Source: Actinacidiphila paucisporea
GTDB lineage: Bacteria; Actinomycetota; Actinomycetes; Streptomycetales; Streptomycetaceae
Direction: 5' to 3'
NCBI RefSeq assembly: GCF_900142575.1
Contig: NZ_FRBI01000011.1
Location: forward strand, 62,001 to 126,000
Length of the DNA stretch: 64,000 bases
Below are positions 17,265-26,595 of the stretch, piece by piece. Positions within the stretch are counted from its first letter, which is position 1. Each line of letters begins with the position of its first letter. The position numbers and the translations under genes are program-made. The notes beneath the pieces were generated by a model. The model searched no databases. It worked only from the letters and a program-made list of their open reading frames with translations, and had not been told where the DNA came from.

Positions 17265-18776
17265 ATGACCGTACGGCGAGTAATGGGCATCGAGACGGAG
17301 TACGGGATCTCCGTCCCCGGCCACCCGAACGCCAATGCCATGCTCACCTCGTCCCAGATCGTCAACGCGTACGCGGCGGCGATGCACCGGGCGCGCCGCG
17401 CCCGCTGGGACTTCGAGGAGGAGAACCCGCTGCGGGACGCCCGTGGTTTCGATCTCGCACGGGACGCGGCGGACACCACCCAGCTCACCGACGAGGACAT
17501 CGGCCTGGCCAATGTCATCCTCACCAACGGTGCCCGGCTCTACGTGGACCACGCCCACCCCGAGTACTCGTCGCCCGAGATCACCAACCCGCGCGACGCG
17601 GTGCTGTGGGACAAGGCCGGCGAGCGGATCATGGCCGAGGCCGCGGTGCGCGCCGCCCAGCTGCCCGGCGCGCAGCCGATCCACCTGTACAAGAACAACA
17701 CCGACAACAAGGGCGCCTCCTACGGCACCCACGAGAACTACCTGATGAAGCGCGAGACGCCGTTCTCCGAGATCGTCAGGCACCTGACGCCGTTCTTCGT
17801 CTCCCGGCAGGTGGTGACCGGCGCGGGGCGCGTCGGCATCGGCCAGGACGGCCGCGAGCACGGCTTCCAGCTCAGCCAGCGCGCGGACTACTTCGAGGTC
17901 GAGGTCGGCCTGGAGACCACCCTCAAGCGCCCCATCATCAACACCCGCGACGAACCCCACTCCGACGCCGAGAAGTACCGCCGGCTGCACGTGATCATCG
18001 GCGACGCCAACCTCTCGGAGATCTCCACCTACCTCAAGCTCGGCACCACCGCCCTGGTGCTGTCGATGATCGAGGACGGCTTCATCAAGGTGGACCTGGC
18101 CGTGGACCAGCCGGTCCGCACCCTGCACGACGTCTCGCACGACCCCGGCCTGCAACGCCTCATCACGCTGCGCAACGGGCGCACGCTGACCGCCGTCCAG
18201 CTTCAGATGGAGTACTACGAGCTGGCCCGCAAGTACACCGAGGAGCGCTACGGCTCGGACGCCGACCCGCAGACCAAGGACGTACTGGCCCGCTGGGAGG
18301 ACGTGCTCAACCGGCTGGAGAGCAACCCGATGAGCCTGTCGGGCGAACTGGACTGGGTCGCCAAGCTGGAGGTCCTGGAGGGCTACCGGCGCCGCGACAA
18401 CCTGGGCTGGGACGCGGCCCGCCTCCAGCTGGTCGACCTGCAGTACGCCGACGTGCGCCCCGACAAGGGCCTCTACAACCGCCTGGTGGCCCGCGGCCGC
18501 ATCCAGCGGCTGCTGGACGAGCAGGAGACCGTCAGGGCCGCCACCAAGCCCCCTGAGGACACCAGGGCGTACTTCCGCGGCCGCTGTCTCGAACAGTACG
18601 CGGACGATGTCGCCGCCGCCTCCTGGGACTCGGTCATCTTCGACCTGCCGGGCCGTGACTCCCTGCAGCGGGTGCCCACCCTGGAACCCCTGCGCGGCAC
18701 CCGCAAGCACGTCAAGGAGCTCCTCGACCGCTGCCGCACGGCCGAAGACCTGGTTCGCATCCTGTCCGGCGGCTGA
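17265..18776 (+). CDS. dop: Depupylase/deamidase of Pup
   Basis: A 503-residue enzyme with a glutamine-synthetase-like fold, paralogous to PafA. The ATP site begins [10 protein letters not shown], and the catalytic aspartate is Asp95 in [15 protein letters not shown]. The stretch near residues 40-80 is the Dop-loop region absent from PafA. Dop removes Pup from substrates and, where Pup ends in Gln, deamidates it. Here Pup is already encoded with Glu, so depupylation should be its main task. ATG 17265 has AAGGAGG five bases upstream. Confidence 0.96.
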   Translation: MTVRRVMGIETEYGISVPGHPNANAMLTSSQIVNAYAAAMHRARRARWDFEEENPLRDARGFDLARDAADTTQLTDEDIGLANVILTNGARLYVDHAHPEYSSPEITNPRDAVLWDKAGERIMAEAAVRAAQLPGAQPIHLYKNNTDNKGASYGTHENYLMKRETPFSEIVRHLTPFFVSRQVVTGAGRVGIGQDGREHGFQLSQRADYFEVEVGLETTLKRPIINTRDEPHSDAEKYRRLHVIIGDANLSEISTYLKLGTTALVLSMIEDGFIKVDLAVDQPVRTLHDVSHDPGLQRLITLRNGRTLTAVQLQMEYYELARKYTEERYGSDADPQTKDVLARWEDVLNRLESNPMSLSGELDWVAKLEVLEGYRRRDNLGWDAARLQLVDLQYADVRPDKGLYNRLVARGRIQRLLDEQETVRAATKPPEDTRAYFRGRCLEQYADDVAAASWDSVIFDLPGRDSLQRVPTLEPLRGTRKHVKELLDRCRTAEDLVRILSGG

Positions 18777-18853
18777 AACGGGCCAGAACCGGGAATCAAC
18801 CGGGTAGCACTCGGACGTTGACGTATTCGAGAGCCGGGGACGGGCCCTCCTTG

Positions 18854-18873
18854 TAGGGTCTGATCTTGTAGGG
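18854..18873 (+). promoter_or_regulatory. pup -10 box within a direct repeat
   Basis: TAGGGT at 18854-18859 is a likely -10 box. TTGTAGGG occurs at 18851-18858 and again at 18866-18873, an 8-bp direct repeat with 15-bp period. No good -35 is seen at the usual distance; TTGACG at 18818 is too far upstream. Confidence 0.35.
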
Positions 18874-18898
18874 CACGCAACCGAGCGGGGTGAGGGAC

Positions 18899-19117
18899 AT
18901 GGCAACCAAGGACACCGACGGCGGACAGCAGAAGGCGACGCGTTCCACGGACGAGGTCGAGGAGGTCCAGGAGGACGCCCAGGCCGCCGACGACCTCAAG
19001 GAACGCCACGAGAAGCTCTCGGACGACGTGGACTCCGTCCTCGACGAGATCGACGACGTGCTCGAGGAGAACGCCGAGGACTTCGTGCGCTCTTTTGTGC
19101 AGAAGGGCGGCGAGTAG
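18899..19117 (+). CDS. pup: Prokaryotic ubiquitin-like protein Pup
   Basis: A 72-residue, largely disordered, acidic protein. The C-terminal half ([20 protein letters not shown], then [16 protein letters not shown]) forms the helix that binds Arc's coiled coil. PafA joins its C-terminal glutamate to lysines of target proteins. The reading frame ends GGE, not GGQ, so the product is ready for ligation without deamidation. ATG 18899 gives the standard 72-residue length. It lies 107 bases before prcB. Confidence 0.97.
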   Translation: MATKDTDGGQQKATRSTDEVEEVQEDAQAADDLKERHEKLSDDVDSVLDEIDDVLEENAEDFVRSFVQKGGE

Positions 19118-19183
19118 CCGCTCCCGTCCCGCCCCGCGGCCGTTATCCGGGCCGTGGGGCGGATGGATTTCCGGACCGGCGGG

Positions 19184-19189
19184 TAGGGT
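19184..19189 (+). promoter_or_regulatory. prcB -10 box (TAGGGT)
   Basis: TAGGGT, 36 bases before the GTG start of prcB. No clear -35 partner. It suggests that prcBA can be transcribed separately from pup. Confidence 0.35.
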
Positions 19190-19224
19190 CCGTACCGACC
19201 CCAAGATCGTGTGGAAGGAATCGC

Positions 19225-20070
19225 GTGGAAGCCAACTCTCGCAGCACCGGGCGTCTGCCGGCCGCCTTCCTGACGCCCGGCTCGTCGTCGTTCCTCGACT
19301 TCCTCGGAGCGCACTCGCCCGAGCTGCTGCCGGGCAACCGGACGCTCCCGGCGCTCAAGGGAGCGGTCGAGCTGCCCCACGGCACCACGATCGTGTCCGC
19401 GGTCTTCGACGGCGGGGTCATCCTCGCCGGCGACCGGCGCGCCACGATGGGGAACGTCATCGCGCAGCGCGACATGGAGAAGGTCTTCCCCGCCGACGAG
19501 TACTCGGCGGTCGGCATCGCGGGCACCGCCGGCCTGGCGGTCGAGATGGTCAGGCTCTTCCAGCTGGAGCTGGAGCACTACGAGAAGATCGAAGGCGCCA
19601 CCCTGTCCCTGGAGGGCAAGGCCAACCGGCTGTCCACCATGATCAGGGGCAACCTCAGCATGGCCCTGCAGGGCCTGGCCGTCGTGCCGCTCTTCGCCGG
19701 CTACGACACCGACCGGGAGAAGGGCCGGATCTTCTCCTACGACGTCACCGGCGGCCGCAGCGAGGAGACGGGCTTCGCCGCCACCGGCTCGGGCTCGGTC
19801 TACGCGCGGGGCACCCTCAAGAAGATCTACCGCAAGGATCTGACCGAGCGCCAGCTGTCCACCGCGGTCATCCAGGCCCTCTACGACGCTGCCGACGAGG
19901 ACTCGGCCACCGGCGGCCCCGACATCGCCCGGCGGGTCTACCCGCTCATCACCGTGATGACCGAGGACGGCTTCCGCCGGGTGCCCGACTCCGAGGTCGC
20001 CGCGCTCGCCCGCGAGGTGATCGACGGCCGCCTGGAGCGTCCCGACGGGCCGCAGGCCCAGGTGCTGTGA
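19225..20070 (+). CDS. prcB: 20S proteasome beta subunit
   Basis: A 281-residue precursor. The first 53 residues are a propeptide ending LPHG, after which Thr54 becomes the N-terminal nucleophile of the mature subunit ([20 protein letters not shown]). The lysine and aspartate of the active site lie in GDRRAT and the DME-K region. It forms the two inner heptameric rings of the 20S core. GTG 19225 has GGAAGGAA four bases upstream. It is in an operon with prcA (65-base gap). Confidence 0.97.
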   Translation: MEANSRSTGRLPAAFLTPGSSSFLDFLGAHSPELLPGNRTLPALKGAVELPHGTTIVSAVFDGGVILAGDRRATMGNVIAQRDMEKVFPADEYSAVGIAGTAGLAVEMVRLFQLELEHYEKIEGATLSLEGKANRLSTMIRGNLSMALQGLAVVPLFAGYDTDREKGRIFSYDVTGGRSEETGFAATGSGSVYARGTLKKIYRKDLTERQLSTAVIQALYDAADEDSATGGPDIARRVYPLITVMTEDGFRRVPDSEVAALAREVIDGRLERPDGPQAQVL

Positions 20071-20135
20071 CCCCAGGTCAGCCGATCCCCCTCCGCACTG
20101 TCCCAGCGCCGACTGCAGAAAGGCACGGTTAGCCG

Positions 20136-20882
20136 GTGTCCACGCCCTTTTACGTCTCACCCCAGCAGGCCATGGCGGACCGCGCCGAATACGCCCGCAA
20201 GGGCATCGCGCGTGGCCGCAGCGTCGTCGTGCTGCAGTACACCGACGGCATCGTCTTCGTCGCGGAGAACCCGTCCCGCGCGCTGCACAAGGTCAGCGAG
20301 ATCTACGACCGGATCGCCTTCGCCGCGGTCGGGAAGTACAACGAGTTCGAGAACCTGCGGATCGGCGGGGTGCGCTACGCCGACCTCCGCGGATACACCT
20401 ACGACCGGGACGACGTGACGGCCCGCGGCCTCGCCAACGTCTACGCCCAGACGCTGGGCACGATCTTCTCCAGCGTCGGCGAGAAGCCGTACGAGGTCGA
20501 GCTGATCGTCGCGGAGGTGGGCGCCGCCCCCGAGGACGACCAGATCTACCGGCTGCCCCACGACGGCTCCATCGTCGACGAGCACGGCGCGGTCGCGGTC
20601 GGCGGCAACTCCGACCAGATCGGCAGCTACCTCGACCAGCGCCACCGTGACGGCATGACGCTGGCCGAAGCGCTGGCACTGGCCGTGGAGTCCCTCAGCC
20701 GCGACACCAACGGCAGTGACCGCCAGCTGACGGCCGAGCAGCTGGAGGTCGCGGTCCTGGACCGCACCAGGCCGCAGGCGCGCAAGTTCAAGCGCATCCT
20801 CGGGCGCCAGCTCACCCGCCTCCTTGAGGCGGAGAGCGCCGCCACGACCACGACGGACGACCCCTCCGACGAGGAGGAGTAG
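20136..20882 (+). CDS. prcA: 20S proteasome alpha subunit
   Basis: A 248-residue alpha-ring subunit without a nucleophile threonine. The N-terminal gate segment [23 protein letters not shown] is typical, and the fold core shows [18 protein letters not shown]. The C-terminal 25 residues after RLLEAE are acidic, Thr/Asp/Glu-rich and probably disordered. It makes the outer rings that gate entry and dock the Arc tail. The GTG start has a rather distant GAAAGG (13 bases), so translation may depend on prcB. Confidence 0.96.
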   Translation: MSTPFYVSPQQAMADRAEYARKGIARGRSVVVLQYTDGIVFVAENPSRALHKVSEIYDRIAFAAVGKYNEFENLRIGGVRYADLRGYTYDRDDVTARGLANVYAQTLGTIFSSVGEKPYEVELIVAEVGAAPEDDQIYRLPHDGSIVDEHGAVAVGGNSDQIGSYLDQRHRDGMTLAEALALAVESLSRDTNGSDRQLTAEQLEVAVLDRTRPQARKFKRILGRQLTRLLEAESAATTTTDDPSDEEE

Positions 20883-20983
20883 CCCCCCGACCCCCCCACG
20901 CGCCCCCGAAAAACGCGTGCCCCCTGCGCAAAGGCCGGCCCCCGCCAGGGGCCAACGCCTGCGCGTAGGAGGACGCAGGGCCC

Positions 20984-21113
20984 AAAGGGGCGCGGGGAAC
21001 TGCGCGCCCCGCCGAAGAGGCGGGGAAGAAAGCAACGCACCGCAAGGGGCAATCACCGAGGTGCGCGACCAGCCCCCACCGGGCCGCGGTCAAGCAACGC
21101 ACCGCAAGGGGCA
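20984..21113. repeat. Composite intergenic repeat, copy 1
   Basis: The region between prcA and the LacI-type gene carries AAAGGGGCGCGGGGAACTGC (from 20984), then two identical 22-bp copies (21030-21051 and 21092-21113) that begin AAGCAACGCACCGCAAGG. Between these lies GTGCGCGACCAGCCCC. The same modules recur at 36751-36937. It contains no gene. It is the tail region of both convergent genes and may act in termination; its origin is unknown. Confidence 0.75.
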
Positions 21114-21118
21114 GGACC

Positions 21119-22174
21119 TCAACCGCGCGGCGCCGACGCAGTCGATGCGCGGGGGACGAGCGTGAGGGGGAGTTCGACCGGAGGGGCGGGGCGGCCCGCG
21201 AGGAGGGCCAGCAGGGCCGTCATGCCGTGGCGGCCGATGGACTCCGCGGGGAGCCGGACCGTCGTCAGCTCCGGGTCGAGCGCGCTGGACAGCGCGAGGT
21301 CGTCGAAGCCGGAGACGGACACGTCCTGCGGGATCCGCAGGCCCAGCGCCCGAGCGCCCTTGCAGGCGCCGGCCGCGAGGATGTCGTCGTCGCACAGCAG
21401 TGCCGTCGGCCGGGGCCCGGGCGCGGTCAGGGCGGCCACCGCCGCGTCCCTGGCCGCCGTCACGTCGAGCGCGGAGAGCCGGCGCGGGGCCGGCGGCAGT
21501 CCGGCCGCGGCCAGTTCGGCCGTGACGGCCTCCGTGCGGACCCGGAAGGTCCAGGTGTCCACGTCGGCCGCGATATGGGCGACACGCCGGTGGCCGAGGC
21601 CCAGCAGGTGCCTGGTGACCTGGCGCAGGCCGTCCGCGACGGCGAGGTTGACGGTGGGCGGGCCGCCCGGCACGTCGGGATCGCTGTCGAGCATCACCAG
21701 CGGCAGCCCGCCGTCGCCGATGGCGGCGAGCGCGTCCGCGGCCATGGACGAGGCGATGACGCCGTCGATCGCGGTCCGTGCCGAGCCGAAGGGGTCGCGG
21801 GCCGGGCCGACGCCGGCGGGTGAGGGGTAGAGCACGACGCCGAAGCCGTGCGCGTCGGCCACTTCGGCGGCGCCGGCGTAGACCCGCGCGAAGTATTCGT
21901 GGGTGAGGGCGGGGACGACGAGCAGCGCCGTCCTGGTCGCCCCGAGCCGCAGGCTGCGCGCGGCCAGGTTGGGGCGGTAGCCGAGGTCCCCGGCGGCAAC
22001 CCGCACCGCCCTGGCGGTGCGCTCCGAGACCCGCCCGCGCCACTTGTCCCCGAGCACCAGCGACACCGTCGCCTGCGATACCCCGGCGGCCCGCGCCACG
22101 TCCCGCGACGTGGGCCGCGTACCGCCCGCCCCCGGACGGGGACCGGACCCCGCGTCCGTGTCGGGTTCAGGCAC
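21119..22174 (-). CDS. LacI-family transcriptional regulator
   Basis: A 351-residue repressor. The N-terminal helix-turn-helix and hinge helix read TSRDVARAAGVSQATVSLVL, followed by a periplasmic-binding-protein-like sensor domain (DGVIASSMAADALAAIG, GLRIPQDVSVSGFDDLALSS). It probably binds a sugar or similar ligand and controls the divergent MFS gene. GTG 22174 gives the family's usual length. An ATG at 22237 would add 21 residues and has no visible ribosome site. It interrupts the proteasome locus between prcA and pafA. Confidence 0.88.
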   Translation of the reverse strand: MPEPDTDAGSGPRPGAGGTRPTSRDVARAAGVSQATVSLVLGDKWRGRVSERTARAVRVAAGDLGYRPNLAARSLRLGATRTALLVVPALTHEYFARVYAGAAEVADAHGFGVVLYPSPAGVGPARDPFGSARTAIDGVIASSMAADALAAIGDGGLPLVMLDSDPDVPGGPPTVNLAVADGLRQVTRHLLGLGHRRVAHIAADVDTWTFRVRTEAVTAELAAAGLPPAPRRLSALDVTAARDAAVAALTAPGPRPTALLCDDDILAAGACKGARALGLRIPQDVSVSGFDDLALSSALDPELTTVRLPAESIGRHGMTALLALLAGRPAPPVELPLTLVPRASTASAPRG

Positions 22175-22255
22175 CCGGGGCCCCCTCTCCGCGCTGATCG
22201 CCGCTGTCGCGCGGGTGGACCGCGCAGCTGGCGCCATGGTACGTATGGGCCGGAC

Positions 22256-22267
22256 GTTATACGTAAC
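22256..22267. promoter_or_regulatory. Candidate operator in the LacI/MFS divergent region
   Basis: GTTATACGTAAC is an imperfect palindrome with GTTA/TAAC ends and a CpG inside, midway between the divergent starts. It fits a LacI-type operator only loosely. Confidence 0.3.
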
Positions 22268-22290
22268 ACCAGGCGGCGGGAAGGGGCGGG

Positions 22291-23538
22291 ATGGCCACCG
22301 GTTACGGGGACCTGCTGCGGACACCGCATGCCGCCAGGCTGCTGGGCGGGACCCTGCTGGGCCGGCTGCCCAACGCCATGGCCGCGCTCGCCATCGTTCT
22401 CTACCTGCGCTCGGAGGGTGCCGGGTACGGGCTGGCGGGCGCGCTGTCCGCGGTCTACGGGTGCGCCGTCGCCGTGGGGCAGCCGCTGCTGGGGCGGGCG
22501 GTGGACCGGCGGGGGCAGCCGCGGGTGATGGCGGGGGCAGCGCTGCTGTCGGCGGCCGGGTTCGGGCTGCTGGCCGTCGTCGGGCCCGAGCCGCTGCCGC
22601 TGGCGACCGCGGCGGTGGTGCTCGCGGGGGTCGCCACGCCGCCGCTGGAGGGCGGGCTGCGGGCGCTGTGGCCCGACGTGCTGGGGCGCGAGGACCGGGT
22701 GCAGCGGGCGTACGCGCTGGACGCGGCCGCGCAGGAGGTGCTGTTCGCGGCCGGGCCGCTGCTGGTGACGCTGATCATCGCGGCCGCCTCCCAGGCCGCG
22801 GCGGTGGTCGTGACCGGGCTGCTCGGGGTCGCCGGGACCCTGGTGGTGGTCACCTCCGGGCCCTCGCGGCGCTGGCGGGCCGCGGAGCGCGAGGCGCACT
22901 GGCTCGGCGCGCTGCGCTCGGTGGGCCTGGCGGTGCTGCTCGGCGCCTTCTTCTTCGTCGGCGTCACGCTGGGCGCGATCTCGCTGGCCGCGGTGGTCTA
23001 CGGCGACGCGCACGGCGGCGGCCCGGTGGCCGCGTACGTCCTGGCCGCCAACGGGGTGGGCGCGCTGGCCGGCGGGCTGACGTACGGGGCCAGGGGCTGG
23101 CCGGGGCAGCCGGAGCGGCGACTGCGGGTGCTGAGCGTGGCGCTCGCGCTCTGCTACCCGCCGCTGATGCTCGTGCCGGCGGTGCCCTGGATGCTGCTGC
23201 TCGCCGCGCTGTCCGGGCTCTTTCTGGCGCCCGCGCTGGCCTGCGGCTTCCTGGTGGTCGACCGGCACGCCCCGGCCGGCACGGTGACCGAGGCCTTCTC
23301 CTGGGTGGTGACCGCGGTCGGCGTCGGCGCGGCACTGGGCACCGCGGCCGCGGGAGTGGCCGCGCAACAGGGCGGGGCGGTCGCCGGATTCGGCGTGGCG
23401 GGCACCGGCGCGGTCGTCGCGACGGCCGTACTGCTCTCGACCGGCCGATTCCTGACGGCCCCAAACCTCGACACCCGGCAGGAAAAAGATCCAAACCGTG
23501 CCGTCGAACCCCGTTTCAGCTCAACGCATCAGGCGTAA
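22291..23538 (+). CDS. MFS transporter
   Basis: A 415-residue membrane protein with about twelve hydrophobic helices. Conserved pieces are GRAVDRRGQPRVM (the loop 2-3 MFS motif), GREDRVQRAYALDAAAQEVLF, and an AGGLTYGARGW loop. It is close to streptomycete efflux-type MFS proteins; the substrate is unknown. A GGGAAGGGGCGGG ribosome site precedes ATG 22291. It is divergent from the LacI regulator. The 3' end contains the pafA promoter, and the stop is only nine bases before pafA. Confidence 0.88.
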   Translation: MATGYGDLLRTPHAARLLGGTLLGRLPNAMAALAIVLYLRSEGAGYGLAGALSAVYGCAVAVGQPLLGRAVDRRGQPRVMAGAALLSAAGFGLLAVVGPEPLPLATAAVVLAGVATPPLEGGLRALWPDVLGREDRVQRAYALDAAAQEVLFAAGPLLVTLIIAAASQAAAVVVTGLLGVAGTLVVVTSGPSRRWRAAEREAHWLGALRSVGLAVLLGAFFFVGVTLGAISLAAVVYGDAHGGGPVAAYVLAANGVGALAGGLTYGARGWPGQPERRLRVLSVALALCYPPLMLVPAVPWMLLLAALSGLFLAPALACGFLVVDRHAPAGTVTEAFSWVVTAVGVGAALGTAAAGVAAQQGGAVAGFGVAGTGAVVATAVLLSTGRFLTAPNLDTRQEKDPNRAVEPRFSSTHQA

Positions 23539-23541
23539 TGT
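23514..23541 (+). promoter_or_regulatory. Leaderless promoter of pafA
   Basis: TTTCAG (23514-23519), 16-base spacer, TAATGT (23536-23541), then six bases to the ATG at 23548. Transcription should begin at or beside the start codon, and no ribosome site is present. The promoter overlaps the last codons of the MFS gene. Confidence 0.55.
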
Positions 23542-23547
23542 TCAGAC

Positions 23548-24909
23548 ATGGACCGCCGCATTTTCGGGCTGGAGAACGAGTACGGCGTCACATGCACGTT
23601 CAGGGGACAGCGGCGTCTGTCCCCTGACGAGGTGGCGCGGTACCTCTTCCGCCGTGTCGTGTCATGGGGCCGGAGCAGCAATGTTTTCCTCCGCAATGGC
23701 GCCCGCCTCTATCTCGACGTCGGCTCGCACCCGGAGTACGCCACTCCCGAGTGCGACAACGTCACCGAACTGGTCACCCACGACAAGGCCGGCGAGCGCA
23801 TCCTCGAAGGCCTTCTGGTCGACGCGGAGCGCCGGCTGCACGAAGAGGGCATCGCCGGGGATGTGTACCTGTTCAAGAACAACACGGACTCGGCGGGCAA
23901 CTCCTACGGATGCCACGAGAATTACCTCGTGGCCAGGCACGGGGAATTCTCCCGCCTCGCCGACATCCTCATTCCCTTCCTCGTCACCCGGCAGCTGCTG
24001 TGCGGCGCGGGCAAGGTGCTGCAGACCCCGCGGGGCGCCGTGTTCTGCGTGAGCCAGCGCGCCGAGCACATCTGGGAGGGGGTCAGCTCGGCCACCACCC
24101 GCTCCCGGCCGATCATCAACACCAGGGACGAGCCGCACGCCGACGCCGAGCGCTACCGCAGGCTGCACGTCATCGTCGGCGACTCCAACATGTCCGAGAC
24201 CACGATGCTGCTCAAGGTCGGCGCCACCGACCTGGTGCTGCGGATGATCGAGGCCGGCACCGTGATGCGGGACCTGACCCTGGAGAATCCCATCAGGGCC
24301 ATCCGCGAGGTCAGCCACGACATCACCGGCCGCCGCAAGGTGCGGCTGGCCTCGGGGCGCGAGGCCTCCGCGCTGGACATCCAGCAGGAGTATTACTCCA
24401 AGGCCGTCGAGTTCTGCGAGCGCCGCGGCATCCGCAGCGGCGTGATCGAGCAGGTGCTTGAGCTGTGGGGCCGCACCCTGGAGTCGATCGGCAGCGGCGA
24501 CCTGTCCAGGATCGGCACCGAGATCGACTGGGTCATGAAGTACCAGCTCATCGAGCGCTACCGGAACCGCGACAACATCACCATGTCGCACCCCCGGGTC
24601 GCGCAGATAGACCTCGCGTACCACGACATCCACCGCCGCCGCGGTCTGTACTACCTGCTGGAGCGCAAGGGGCAGGCGGCCAGGATCTGCAACGACCTCA
24701 AGATCTTCGAGGCCAAGTCGGTGCCCCCGCAGACCACCAGGGCCAGGCTGCGCGGGGACTTCATCCGCCGCGCCCAGGAGCAGCGCCGCGACTTCACCGT
24801 CGACTGGGTGCATCTCAAGCTCAACGACCAGGCGCAGCGGACCGTGCTGTGCAAGGACCCCTTCCGGTCGGTGGACGACCGGGTGGAGAAGCTCATCGCC
24901 GGGATGTAG
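23548..24909 (+). CDS. pafA: Pup-protein ligase
   Basis: A 453-residue glutamine-synthetase-like ligase that joins the C-terminal Glu of Pup to substrate lysines using ATP. The ATP-binding glutamate is Glu9 in [10 protein letters not shown], and the catalytic aspartate is Asp57 in [16 protein letters not shown]. The C-terminal domain ends in the family's [11 protein letters not shown]. It is homologous to Dop across its length but lacks the Dop loop. It is separated from pup-prcBA by the LacI/MFS pair and has its own promoter. Confidence 0.97.
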   Translation: MDRRIFGLENEYGVTCTFRGQRRLSPDEVARYLFRRVVSWGRSSNVFLRNGARLYLDVGSHPEYATPECDNVTELVTHDKAGERILEGLLVDAERRLHEEGIAGDVYLFKNNTDSAGNSYGCHENYLVARHGEFSRLADILIPFLVTRQLLCGAGKVLQTPRGAVFCVSQRAEHIWEGVSSATTRSRPIINTRDEPHADAERYRRLHVIVGDSNMSETTMLLKVGATDLVLRMIEAGTVMRDLTLENPIRAIREVSHDITGRRKVRLASGREASALDIQQEYYSKAVEFCERRGIRSGVIEQVLELWGRTLESIGSGDLSRIGTEIDWVMKYQLIERYRNRDNITMSHPRVAQIDLAYHDIHRRRGLYYLLERKGQAARICNDLKIFEAKSVPPQTTRARLRGDFIRRAQEQRRDFTVDWVHLKLNDQAQRTVLCKDPFRSVDDRVEKLIAGM

Positions 24910-24970
24910 CCCGCGTCCCGGGCGCGGCAGCGGCCCCGCCGTCAAGGCAACGGTCGTCACAGCGCACCCA

Positions 24971-25001
24971 CAGGCCCCGTGCGGAACTCGTACGGGGCCT
25001 G
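24971..25001 (+). terminator. Hairpin after pafA
   Basis: A perfect 10-bp stem (24971-24980 with 24992-25001) and 11-base loop, without a U-run. Confidence 0.45.
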
Positions 25002-25011
25002 CGGTACGCCG

Positions 25012-25017
25012 TAGGGT
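25012..25017 (+). promoter_or_regulatory. -10 box (TAGGGT) of the FKBP lipoprotein gene
   Basis: TAGGGT lies 56 bases before the GTG start. It is the same -10 type as at arc, pup and prcB. No clear -35. Confidence 0.35.
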
Positions 25018-25073
25018 GTGGGGCGGTATCAAGACACCTCCGACCCCGACTCCGACCCGAACCGAGGGAATCC

Positions 25074-26102
25074 GTGCGCCGACGCTCCGTATTGCTCGCC
25101 GTGCCCGCGCTCATGCTCACCGCCGCCGGCTGTGGGAACGACTCCAAGAAGAGCGATTCAGCGGCGTCCGACTCGCCTTCGGCCTCGGGCTCGCCGAGCA
25201 CCTCCGCGAGCGCCACGCCCAGCGCGACCCCGAGCGCGACGCCGAGCACCAAGATCGTCAGCGGCCCGGTGCCGAAGGTCACCAGCGGCACCGCCTTCAA
25301 CACCAAGCCGACCGTGGCCAAGGGCACCGGCACCCCGTCCACCGACCTCGCCGTCAAGACGCTGATCCCCGGCGACGGCACCGCGGTGGCTTCCGGCGAC
25401 ATCGTTCAGGTGAACTACCTGGGCCAGGTGTGGAGCACCGCCAAGGTGTTCGACACCAACTTCGGGAAGACGCCCTACGCCTTCCAGACCGGCAGCCAGG
25501 CGGTCATCCCGGGCTTCGAGAAGGCCGTCATCGGCGCCAAGCAGGGCGGCCGGGTCATCACGGCCATCCCGCCGGCCCTCGGCTACGGCACCTCGGGCAA
25601 CGCGCAGGCGGGCATCAAGGGCACCGACACCCTGGTCTTCGTCATCGACGTGCTCAACGTCTACACGGGCAAGGACTCCGCCAAGGGCAAGGTCGTACCG
25701 CAGACCGACGCGAACCTGCCCAAGGTCGGCACGAACACCGACGGCAAGGCGCCGTCCCTCACCGTGCCCAAGACCAAGGCGCCCACCAAGCTGGTCTCCA
25801 CCTACGTGCTGGAGGGCGACGGCAAGACCGTCAAGGCGTCCGACACCCTGGTGGTGCAGTACAAGGGCGTGCTGTGGGACACCGGCAAGGAGTTCGACTC
25901 CAGCTACTCCCGCCACCAGGTCACGCAGTTCCCGCTGGCCAACGTCATCCCGGGCTGGACGCAGGGCCTGACCGGCAAGAAGGTCGGCAGCCGGGTGATG
26001 CTGGTGACGCCGCCGGCCCTGGCCTACAAGGACCAGGCCAACGGACCGGTGCCGGCGAACGCCACGCTGGTCTTCTCGGTGGACATCATCGCGGTTCTGT
26101 AA
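25074..26102 (+). CDS. FKBP-type peptidyl-prolyl isomerase lipoprotein with two FKBP domains
   Basis: A 342-residue lipoprotein. A short signal peptide (VRRRSVLLAVPALML) ends in lipobox TAAGC, then a Ser/Ala/Thr/Pro-rich spacer of about 50 residues. Two FKBP domains follow, the first around VNYLGQVWSTAKVFDTNF to ALGYGTSG and the second from VQYKGVLWDTGKEFDSSYSR to the end. In the second, the usual AYG is AYKD, so it may be less active. It likely folds exported proteins at the membrane surface. GTG 25074 has GAGGGA upstream. A cytoplasmic FKBP follows 40 bases later. Confidence 0.9.
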   Translation: MRRRSVLLAVPALMLTAAGCGNDSKKSDSAASDSPSASGSPSTSASATPSATPSATPSTKIVSGPVPKVTSGTAFNTKPTVAKGTGTPSTDLAVKTLIPGDGTAVASGDIVQVNYLGQVWSTAKVFDTNFGKTPYAFQTGSQAVIPGFEKAVIGAKQGGRVITAIPPALGYGTSGNAQAGIKGTDTLVFVIDVLNVYTGKDSAKGKVVPQTDANLPKVGTNTDGKAPSLTVPKTKAPTKLVSTYVLEGDGKTVKASDTLVVQYKGVLWDTGKEFDSSYSRHQVTQFPLANVIPGWTQGLTGKKVGSRVMLVTPPALAYKDQANGPVPANATLVFSVDIIAVL

Positions 26103-26142
26103 GACTGTCCCGGTTGCCCGCAACCGTACAAGGAGCATCGAA

Positions 26143-26514
26143 GTGAGCATCGAGAAGCCCGAGATCGACTTCCCGGGCGGCGAGCCGCCGGCCGACCTGG
26201 AGATCAAGGACATCTGGGAGGGCGACGGGCCGGTCGCCAAGGCCGGGGACACCGTCTCCGTCCACTACGTCGGCGTGGCGTTCTCCTCCGGCGAGGAGTT
26301 CGACGCGAGCTGGAACCGCGGCGCACCGCTGAAGTTCCAGCTGGGCGTCGGCCAGGTCATCGCCGGCTGGGACCAGGGCGTGCAGGGCATGAAGGTCGGC
26401 GGCCGCCGCCAGCTGACCATCCCGTCCCGCCTCGCCTACGGCGAGCGCGGCGCCGGCGACGCCATCAAGCCGGGCGAGACGCTGATCTTCGTCTGCGACC
26501 TCGTCGCTGTCTGA
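26143..26514 (+). CDS. FKBP-type peptidyl-prolyl cis-trans isomerase (cytoplasmic)
   Basis: A 123-residue single FKBP domain with the complete core (VHYVGVAFSSGEEFDASW, VIAGWDQGVQGMKVGGRR, PSRLAYGERG). It has no signal peptide, so it acts in the cytoplasm. The GTG start follows AAGGAG at a good distance. It sits between its lipoprotein relative and pafB, and a strong terminator ends the unit. Confidence 0.95.
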   Translation: MSIEKPEIDFPGGEPPADLEIKDIWEGDGPVAKAGDTVSVHYVGVAFSSGEEFDASWNRGAPLKFQLGVGQVIAGWDQGVQGMKVGGRRQLTIPSRLAYGERGAGDAIKPGETLIFVCDLVAV

Positions 26515-26520
26515 CAAGGT

Positions 26521-26554
26521 GGTCCCCCCGGACACCACCGGGGGGACCGCTTTT
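26521..26554 (+). terminator. Terminator before pafB
   Basis: A perfect 11-bp stem (26521-26531 with 26538-26548), six-base loop, then GCTTTT. Canonical intrinsic terminator. Confidence 0.85.
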
Positions 26555-26595
26555 CGATACGGTTCGCCGAGCGGACGCACAGAAGGGGGACCGGG

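Noticed and set aside
20824-21165. A 113-codon plus-strand frame after prcA
   Set aside because: It runs through the composite intergenic repeat and the end of the LacI-type gene, with low-complexity product and no start signal.
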